A stretch of 64,000 bases of DNA from Panax quinquefolius (lineage: Eukaryota; Streptophyta; Magnoliopsida; Apiales; Araliaceae): the NCBI GenBank assembly GCA_020205615.1, contig CM035170.1, positions 59,385,322 through 59,449,321 on the forward strand, written 5' to 3'. Below are positions 55,988 to 64,000 of this stretch, in pieces. The position numbers and the translations under genes were made by a program. The notes below the pieces were generated by a model. That model searched no databases. It saw only the letters and a list, made by a program, of their open reading frames with translations, and was not told the DNA's origin. Every line of letters begins with the position of its first letter. Position 1 is the stretch's first letter.

Positions 55988-57412
55988 ACCGAAAAGTATT
56001 ATGCATACAAGCTCAATCAATGTGTATGATGATAAAGCATATCTTGTGTAATCAATCTTATTTATTTATTAATAAAAGAATTATTTATTAAAGGCATTTA
56101 TTATCTACATGGTGCTTGTTTTAATAATATGTGATAAACCCATAGTTTTAAGCAACGCTTTTAGAATAATGATGATGATCATTCTAATGAGATCTAAATT
56201 CTTAAAAGCTTAAAACTAAAATAGTTCCCAATCATTGGATTACTAAATTGGGGATTAGTGAATCCGGATAGATTGGTACATACGTTGCTTGCTCATTGGA
56301 TGAGGATGATTGATCTCATGATCATTTGTGGAGACACTAAAGCAAGTATGTAGGTGCTTATTAGAGAATAAGTTCAATCGAACGTGGCTCGCTAAGGAAT
56401 ACCTAATGGAGTTTTATTTACTGTCAATAGGAATTCCTCGTAGTGATAGTAGTAGACAAGTAATCCTTGGACTTGAGATCATCATAGTATCTTGTGTATG
56501 ATGAGTTATACTTTGACTTATTCCTTAAGACCCTTAGGGTATATCAAAGGGTATGCTTGGGTATAATAAGTTGTACATGGAGATAATGTATGATCAATAA
56601 AGAATCTACCACTTCTAATAAAAGAAGAGAAATGTCCTATGTGATTCGATAAATGACAACCCAAGAGTCCTTGGCGGCGAATGAAATTAGAAAGGAGTTT
56701 CTAATTTGCATTATTTGGGGTTGTGCATTTAAGGATCGAAATACATATAATTAAATAAAATAAGACTTGACAAAGAATTCCATGCCTTATATTTAATTGG
56801 GACATTGTATGGTGGAAAGATTGAATTGTACGGTAACTATTTACTCAAAGGTTCTTTAATGATTAATGTTGAAATCTATATTATCCGGAAAGTCGCTGAT
56901 CGCTGGGGAGGCTTATCCCTTATTAGAATAAATATTATTTATTTAAATAAATTATTTGTTTAATTTATTTATTTAAATGAGATTAGAATTGTTCTAATTG
57001 ATTTATTCACAACCGGTTTAATATGGAGAACTTAAAGGGTCACACCATAAAAGGAAGAATAATTATTTAAGAAGTTAATGGCATAATTGTAATAATATGT
57101 TAAGTATATTTAATTTAATCTATGGTGATAGAATAAATTAAATAGCTTAATATTTATTATTTAATATTTTAGAAATATTAATTATAAATTAATAAGAGGA
57201 GTCTTATTAATATTATTATAATTATTATTATTTTAATTTCTAAAAGGTTTAGGAATTAATTTAATATTAGTACTTTCTCATTTATTCCTAATTGGATTAG
57301 GAAAGAAAATTAGTTAAAGGAGTTTAACTAATTATCCCTAATAGGATTAGGGAGCCCATTTAATTAAAAAGAGTTTTAATTAAATAGATAATACCTTATT
57401 TTAATTAAAATG
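55988..57412 (+). repeat. Truncated R-family copia LTR
   Basis: Matches the R LTR from its 5' end (diverged start, AAAGTATTATGCATACAAGC) through CCCTTAGGGTATATC and the CCCTAATAGGATTAGGG hairpin. It ends before the TATA box at about 57412. The right side is joined directly to the gag region of element C. No target duplication is detectable. Confidence 0.8.
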
Positions 57413-57955
57413 GTAACCACTTTAGTGGTAATCAGGGCTAAAATAATAAGAATGGACATTTCAAGAAGAGGAGATTCAACAATGATGGAAAGATCGTCGA
57501 CCTTAAAGACCTATCGTTAAGGAAGGAGAACGACCACCTATCATATGTTTCAAATGCGAGGGAGGGCATCGGTCACCAAATCATGCGATGTCGTCCAAAG
57601 CATGTTATAATTATGGAAGAGAAGGTCACTTAGCCCAATTTTATCTTTCATCAAGACAAATTCACTAAGATGGAGGCACCAAAGTAGTCCCAAAAAGTCA
57701 AAACCCAGAGTCTGAGGAGAGCATTTGTTGTGACCTCCCGAGAAAAGCAAGGAACCCGAATGAGGTCATCACGGGTAAGCTTATCATAAATTCTAACGAA
57801 ATCTATACTTTATTTGATACCGGTTCTACCCATTCTTTTATTTCTCCTACTTGCGCTCATCGATTAAATTTGACTCCGGAGAAATTAGACTTTAACTTAT
57901 CTGTGGAAACTCCATTGGGAGAAACCTTCATTACATCCACTGTTTATAATATTGT
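57413..57955 (+). pseudogene. Element C Gag zinc knuckles and protease active site
   Basis: Translation with stops shows knuckle-like ICFKCEGGHRSPNH and CYNYGREGHLAQFY (Cys residues lost in both). After a stop comes EVITGKLIINSNEIYTLFDT and GSTHSFISPTCAHRLN, the gypsy protease with an intact DTGST active site. The region upstream of the knuckles (gag N-terminus, PBS, 5' LTR) is missing at the junction with the R-family fragment. Confidence 0.7.
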
Positions 57956-58459
57956 TTGGTTCAAATCGGTACCCTCACATTACCTATAGATCTTATTTCA
58001 TTGAAAATACTTGCATTTGACGTGATTCTAGGGATTGATTGGTTAACTACTCATCATGTAAAAATTGATTGTTTCCGTAAGGTTGTTAGCTTTCATATTC
58101 CTAATCAACCTATTATGCGAATTCAAGCGACCAAACCATTAAAATTAATCACGGTCATCTCAAGCCATAAAGCTATTCGTTTATTGAAAAATGGATGTCA
58201 AGCTTTCTTAGCTTATGTCACAGATTTAAACAAAAATACGTCAGTTTTGAACAATATTTCTATTGTTAATAAATTTCCTGACGTATTCCCCGAAGAACTT
58301 CCTGGCCTACCCCTTGAGCGTGAAATTGAATTTTGTATCGACCTTGAACCCGGTACAAAAAGCCATTTCCAAAGCCCCATATCGAATGGCTCTATTGAAC
58401 TTCAAGAGTTAAAGACCCAACTACGAGAATTGTTAGACATCGGCTTTATTCGTCCCTAG
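57956..58459 (+). pseudogene. Element C protease C-terminus to RT lead
   Basis: A 167-codon open stretch: KILAFDVILGIDWLTTHHVK, then IDCFRKVVSFHIPN, the conserved second half of chromovirus protease. Next is the RT lead NKFPDVFPEELPGLPLEREI with EFCIDLEPGTKSHFQSP and [16 protein letters not shown]. It is continuous with 57955 after a frameshift and with RT after another at about 58456. Confidence 0.8.
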
Positions 58460-59015
58460 TACTTCTCCTTGGGGTGCTCCTGTTCTATTCGTGAAGAAGA
58501 AAGATGGGAGTATGCGACTTTGTATTGATTATCGGAGTTGAATCATGTCACCATAAAAATTGGTATCCATTGCCACGTATTGATGACCTGTTTGACCAAA
58601 TTGCAATGAGCCAAATTCTTTTCAAAGATTGATCTTCGTTCCGGATATCACCAATTGAAGATTAGAACCAGATGACATTCCAAAGACGGCTTTGCGAACT
58701 CCTTAGACGGGCATTATGAATTCCTAGTCATGTCCTTTGGATTGACTAATGCTCCTCACCGCCTTCATGGATATGATGAACCGAGTATTCAAGAAATATT
58801 TGGATCACTTTGTGGTCGTCTTTATTGATGACATCCTTATTTATTTCAAAATCCGTGAAGATCATGAGCAACACTTGAGGCTGACACTCCAAAAGCTTCA
58901 TGAATACAAGCTTTATGCCAAGTTGAAGAAATGCGAATTCTGGCTTGAGGAAGTAGCATTCCTTGGGCACGTAGTATCAAGTCATGGAATATCTGTTGAC
59001 CCAAAGAAAGATTGA
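58456..59015 (+). pseudogene. Element C reverse transcriptase
   Basis: In shifted frames: [41 protein letters not shown], then 58749-59015 with [20 protein letters not shown] (catalytic FIDD variant of YxDD) and [20 protein letters not shown] with [11 protein letters not shown]. At least three frameshifts break the domain. Confidence 0.8.
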
Positions 59016-59540
59016 AGCAATTCAAAGCCGGGAGCAACCTAAATCGATGGATCAAATACGTAGCTTTCTCGGTTTAAGCCGGTTATTATCGAGATTCGTG
59101 GAAGGATTTTCTCGAATCGCTACTCCATTAACTCAAATGACTTCGAAAGATACAAAGTTCGATTGGAGCGAAGAATATGAGAAGAGTTTTCAAGAACTCA
59201 AGAGGAGACTCATTTCGCACTGTTACGGCAATACCATCCGCTCCTTGAGGGATTTGTTATCTCATGTGATGCTTCGGCAAAGGGTTGGGATGTTCTCTCA
59301 TGCAACATGGAAAAGTCATAGCCTATGCCTCAAGACAACTCAAAGAATATAAGAGGAATTATCCTACTCATGATCTAGAGTTGGCAGTTGTTGTCTTCGC
59401 ACTAAAGATTTGGAGGTATTACTTGTATGGGGAGAAGGTGGAGATCTTTACGGATCATAAAAGCCTCAAATATTTCTTTACTCAAAAGGAACTCAACATG
59501 CGACAACGACGTTGGCTTGAATCTGCTGAAAGATTATGAT
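58984..59540 (+). pseudogene. Element C RT connection and RNase H
   Basis: 58984-59352 has [40 protein letters not shown] and FDWSEEYEKSFQELKRRL. A frameshift follows, then 59285-59539 has [40 protein letters not shown] and [20 protein letters not shown] (TDHKSL RNase H motif). Confidence 0.8.
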
Positions 59541-61210
59541 CATACCATACAATACCATCCCGGAAAGCGAACGTGGTAGGCGACGCATTGAGTAGAAAGA
59601 GTATACGCAAGTACGAGTGCGATATTGTCAACGCAAAGGCCCATTTTGTGTGACTTGCAAAGGATGGAGATAGAGTTAAAGACTCCAGGGACCCATGTGA
59701 TGATGGCGAATATACGAGTAGAACCGACTTTAATCGATAAAGTTAAAGCCGCTTTCGTTACTGGACACTGAGGTCGACGCGTATGAGGAAGAAAGTGCAA
59801 GAAGGTGCTATCTTAGGAAGCAAGAATCGATGAAGAAGGAATACTTGAGTTAACTCCGGACTTTGTGTTCCTAACGACCACGATTTAAAGTATAAAATCA
59901 TGATGGAGGCTCACAACACACCGCTTGCAATCCATCTCGGGAGTACCAAAATGTATCATGATATTCGCCATACATTTTGGTGGAGCAATATGAAGAGAGA
60001 GATAGTGTTGTTTATCTCAAGGTGTCTAACTTGTCAACGAAGTTAAAGCGGAGCATCAAGTACCAAAAGGTCCATTGCAACCACTTGAAATTCCGTAATG
60101 GAAGTGGGAGCACATTACCATGGATTTCGTTATCGGGTCTTCCTAAGGTTTCTCAAGGCATAAATGCGATTTGGGTCATTGTTGATAGATTGACCAAGTC
60201 CGCTTTCATTTCTTATCGATACGAGAAACTTATACACTTGAACGTCTTGCTCAGTATGTACATAAACGAGATTGTAAGATCGCATGGTATCTGCTTACGG
60301 TATCCATAGTTTTGATCGAGACCCAAGATTCACTTCACGATTTTGGGTTAGTTTGCAAAAAACTATGGGCACAGACTTCATGATTTAGCTTCGGCATATC
60401 ATCCTCGATTTTGACGGATGATGGAGAGGATTATTCAAACTCTTGAAGATCTATTAAGACTCGTGTCCTTGATTTTAAGGGAAGTTGGGACAAGTTCTTA
60501 CCATTGGTGGAGTTTTCCTACAACAACAGCTTATCAAGCAAGTATTGGCATGGCTCCATTCGAAGCGTTGTATGGAAGAAAGTGTCGCTCTCCAAAGATC
60601 TTTGGGATGAGGTGGGTGAAGTAACGTTGTTGGGACCGAAGTTGGTACGTGTATGACTACTAAAAGATTCAAACGATCCGACAACGATAAAAACCTCACA
60701 AGATCGACAAAAGAGTTATGTTGATCTTCATCGAAAGGATGTGGAATTCGATATAGGAGATCATGTGTTGTTGCGTGTTGCTCTATGGAAAGGAGTTACG
60801 AGATTTGGAAAGAGAGAAAAACTCAATCCTCGATTCATCGGCCCATTTTTAATCCTCGATCGAGTAGGAACTGTGGCCTATAGACTCGCTTTTTCATGAA
60901 GTATGTCTCGTGTTCATAACGTTTTTCATATATCCATATTACGTAAATATGTGAAAGACCCGAACCACATTATTGAAAGTTAGAACCAGACGAATAGCGA
61001 AAAGATTTGACGTATGAAGAGGTTCCTTCAAATCTTGGATAAGAAGGAACATATTCTACGCTCCTAGGTTATACCTTAAGTCAAAGTTTTATGGAGAAAC
61101 CACGATGTTGAGGAAATGACTTGGGAGTTAGAATCAAAATAAAATCAATGTATCCTTACCTCTTGACATACCGTGTATCGCACCCTAATTTCGAGGAGGC
61201 TAAATTTCAT
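59541..61210 (+). pseudogene. Element C integrase and pol tail (heavily frameshifted)
   Basis: Blocks in order: a zinc domain with PLAIHLGSTKMYHDI and HTFWWSNMKREI (about 59930-60000), RCLTCQR, the first Asp as in MDF near 60120, [24 protein letters not shown] near 60315, [14 protein letters not shown] (60424), [19 protein letters not shown] (60540-60600) and the pol end WRNHDVEEMTWELESK (about 61095-61140). Multiple frameshifts and stops. Confidence 0.8.
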
Positions 61211-61222
61211 AAGAAGGGAGGT
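61211..61222 (+). other. Polypurine tract of element C
   Basis: AAGAAGGGAGGT immediately before the LTR start TGTAAGACCCC at 61223. Confidence 0.75.
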
Positions 61223-61902
61223 TGTAAGACCCCAACTTTTATAAATAAAGATGAATTTTCTATAAATATTATTTTTGAATATTATGGAGTAAATTTGATA
61301 TAATGTTATAGTTGTGGGTAATATTTATAAATTTTGCAAAGTAAGCAAGTTGTTATAAAATATTCGTTTGGTCGGGGAATATTCTTTTTGTCGGGGAATA
61401 TTTGTACGACGGCACAATCATTGGTGGACCCCATAAACGAAATTATTGTCGGATTGAGAAAACAACAAAAATACTTTATGAAAATAACGGCGGAGGTGTT
61501 ACCGTTAAAACTGTTGAACTACCCGAAAGTAAAAGTATAGTAATACGTGTGGTTGCATAATAGCACATGGTATTGATTATTGATGCTTACGTGAGAAGTC
61601 ACTCAGCTATACTCATATATTGCTACAGTAATTGCTGCATCATATCTCTTATATTATTGATTCAATTATTGTCACAAAGATTATCATCAGATAATATGTT
61701 ATATTATTAAATCAATAATTGAGACGACAAGTTATAAATGATTAATAATTGTTGAAAGATTAAATATGTGTTGATTAAAAATAAAATGATTTGTGGTAAT
61801 ATTTATTCAATCCTTGATGTATATAAAGAGTCTATTATGAGACGTTTGTGGTAAGTTTGGTTATTTTATGGGGGGGCTATATGTCATCATCTAAGAGTCT
61901 CT

Positions 61903-62110
61903 TCGTCAATAGTAATTACCTTCGTCAATAGTAATTACCTTCATCAATAGTAATTACCTTCGTCAATAGTAACTACCTTTACCAGACGTCAAACCACTTG
62001 CCGTTTCATATTACAGGCGTCGAACCAATTGTCGTTTCACATTACAGACGTCAAACCACTTTTCTTTTCACATCACCAGTCGTCAAGCCACTTGCCTTTT
62101 CACATTTCAA
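61903..62110 (+). repeat. Tandem enhancer-like repeats in element C U3
   Basis: First block (61903-61978): four copies of a 19-bp unit TTCGTCAATAGTAATTACC. Second block (61983-62110): four copies of a roughly 32-bp unit AGACGTCAAACCACTTGCCG plus TTTCACATTAC. Both end about 20 bp before the TATA box, the usual place of retrotransposon U3 enhancer repeats. The second unit contains an ACGTC core like bZIP sites. Confidence 0.8.
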
Positions 62111-62130
62111 GTGCTAAGCTAGAAATCTTC

Positions 62131-62138
62131 TATAAATA
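62131..62138 (+). promoter_or_regulatory. TATA box of element C LTR
   Basis: TATAAATA followed by GAGGCC, directly downstream of the tandem repeats. Confidence 0.65.
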
Positions 62139-63625
62139 GAGGCCTAGTGCTTCATTATTTTTCACGAATTCATTCAAGCTATAGAGAGAAAAGTATAGAG
62201 AGAATAAGAGAAAAGAAAAGAGTATTCTCATTACTACACTACCGCAAAGATTCAATCTACTACTAATGTAAGGGTGTTATTCTTTCTTATTCATGAAGAG
62301 AACTGTTGTTATTCCATTGCTTATTATTCATTGGAATAACTCAGATATCTGCGGTTTACCTATACTTGGTGACATTCTTCTATTATTCTCACATTGGAAC
62401 ATCTTGTGCATGTGTTTTACACCGGACTGGTTCCGCTCTTTATTATTCTACATTGGAACATCACATGCTTGCAAATTTTGCCCGACTTCGGTTCCGTTAT
62501 TATTATTCTCATTGGAATAACTCGTTTATACAAGCAATCGCATGCATGGTGATTTCTTTTGTTATTCCATTCTTTATTATACTCAGGTTGGTTAAAGTTT
62601 TGACTTCTATACTCCATAAAATTAGTAGAATATCCTTGATATTTGCGCTTCATCCAAAGAACTTTTTTATGGAAATATTCTTCCGATCATTCTTGAATTT
62701 TATTCTACAAAGCAAGATGTCGTGTTGACAATTTGGACATTATTAGTTCTTGGATAAATTAATTCTTGAACTTGTTTTTTTGAATTCTTATATCATTGTT
62801 AGTATCCTCATGTTTATATTATGTTGAAAGTCATCGTGGCTTCAGTAGTGCATAAATGGACTTAGTATGATTATGACCAGAGGATTATTCGATTATAATC
62901 ATGGTAGTAATGTTACAAATGATGTGGTAAAAGTTATCATTGGCCTGTAGTGCATTGATGGATGATTTATTAGCATGATCATGATCATTAATGAATACAC
63001 GAATGTCCTTGGTTGTAGTGCATGGATAATTTGTGGTCGTGATACTAAAAAATATCCTCGGTCGTAGTCATGGGTGATTCGATGATGTGGATTATTTATT
63101 AAAATTTGAGTCCCAAATGATAAAAGTCATGAAAATCTTTTAAATCATAAAAGATAGTAGATTTTATTCTCTACTCGACTCTTTTAATGGATTGCTTGTT
63201 CACAGCCAGCTTAAACTTGATGTTGTTATATTTTATCGCTTTAACACTATTGAAGGCTAACGATAATTTATTCTGCATTATCTTAGTCATAATATTTCTT
63301 CTTGGGCTAGTTGAGCTCACCTTTATTTCAATGTTCTCTTGAAAAATGAGAACATAGCAGGGACTAGTTGGGGAACGGAGTGACGGTCCAAAGGATAGCA
63401 TTAGTAGTCCTCACTATTCTCGTGAAATAGTGTGTTAATAATTGTAATGAGGACTCCTTTTGAGTTTGTATAATCTCTAGACATAATAATTGTATTCAAA
63501 CTCACAGCTTATGTTTTGTCGATTATTATACCATGCGGCAGACATTAGTAAGTTGATTTGAATTTTGTACCATGTATCTGACGACCCAAGATGTGTGATG
63601 TATACCTAATTTTGGGGGCGTCACA

Positions 63626-64000
63626 TCTGGTGTGATTTTTAATTCTAACCTAAGCACCTATTTACAGGAAAATGCTAGAACGCCAAAGGAGACTAAATTA
63701 ATAAAATATTATATATTTTTTTCTACGCACATTTATTTGAGCAAATTAAGCGCTCCACTTTTGAACCAAAAATTCAGCACATTTTTTCACCAAAAACAAA
63801 AGTGGATCACACCCATGTTTTTAATAAAAAAATATTTATTTCTGAAACTTCAATAATTTATTATAAATAGCCTTTTATCAGAAAAATTTGAATCTCATGT
63901 TTATTCCATAGGAAATTTAATTTTCTACAACTTTGTAGATTTAAGTTTTTCTAAATTCCAAACGAAAAATGACCGAAATCCACATACGGATGATTTTTTA
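63626..64000. other. Flanking sequence, nothing recognised
   Basis: AT-rich DNA after the LTR, beginning TCTGG (the would-be target duplication, whose partner was lost with the element's 5' end). No domain, splice pattern or repeat known from the rest of the window. Confidence 0.4.

Larger units (their letters stand above)
61223..63625 (+). repeat. 3' LTR of element C (2.40 kb)
   Basis: Runs from TGTAAGACCCC to TTTGGGGGCGTCACA. It contains two tandem repeat blocks at 61903-62110, a TATA box at 62131-62138, a GAGAGAAAAG-rich start of R, a degenerate repeat of CATTGGAAYA (62320-62525) and the palindrome TGAGCTCA at 63312-63319. Open frames at 62293-62728 are translations of the repeat. The reversed fragment 23658-24047 belongs to this family. 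Confidence 0.85.

Noticed and set aside
62293..62728. Overlapping plus-strand frames with similar peptides
   Set aside because: They arise from a degenerate DNA repeat (CATTGGAAYA units) in the LTR read in two frames.

Overview
The window is nuclear DNA from a flowering plant, almost certainly a eudicot. The evidence is a low-GC background, LTR retrotransposons of plant-specific lineages (SIRE-like and other Ty1/copia, Tekay-like Ty3/gypsy chromoviruses, a Tat/Ogre-like Ty3/gypsy element with a second RNase H), long TATA-containing LTRs, MITE-type inverted repeats, and a spliced nuclear gene for a mitochondrial ribosomal protein. There is no bacterial, viral or organellar gene organisation. 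The species cannot be named from the sequence.

Layout, left to right. 1-5028: 3' end of a decayed Ty3/gypsy element (pol scraps plus a 3.66 kb 3' LTR), apparently inserted into the reverse transcriptase of a minus-strand SIRE-like copia element (5029-10297, with gag, protease, integrase, PBS and 5' LTR). 10400-10896: an old reversed fragment of a copia LTR family here called R. 10898-13023 plus 22284-23283: one Ty3/gypsy 5' LTR split by a complete but coding-dead copia element of family R (13024-22278, two 1.89 kb LTRs, 5-bp target duplication TCAGC). 23658-24047: a reversed gypsy LTR fragment. 24048-25940: TA-rich, hairpin-rich DNA, possibly the 3' LTR of the next element. 25943-36406: a minus-strand Tat/Ogre-like element with gag/protease remnants, RT, two RNase H domains, integrase and a 3' region holding hairpin arrays and an antisense ORF. 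It is interrupted by a solo R-family LTR (33501-35382, target duplication TCATC). 36407-39713: LTR fragments and nested terminal-inverted-repeat elements.

39714-46440 is the only ordinary genic island. An intact three-exon minus-strand gene for plant mitochondrial ribosomal protein mS34 (146 aa) lies at 43071-45641. Just downstream of it, on the same strand, is a broken fragment of a C2H2 zinc-finger protein gene. 46440-63625 returns to retrotransposons: a copia remnant, a Tekay-like element B (47497-55987) in which gag is joined to an intact integrase by an internal deletion, a truncated R-family LTR (55988-57412), and Tekay-like element C (57416-63625) with tandem enhancer-like repeats in its U3.

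The most unusual signal is arrays of short hairpins in the non-coding parts of two unrelated retrotransposons. In the Tat-like 3' region, about 13 tandem units (25943-26396) share a TTAT-type loop while their stems differ and stay paired by compensatory changes. More hairpins lie at 28464-29236. In the copia leader (15580-17200), three copies of one 20-nt core plus one diverged copy sit at the tips of hairpins whose arms differ but are self-complementary.
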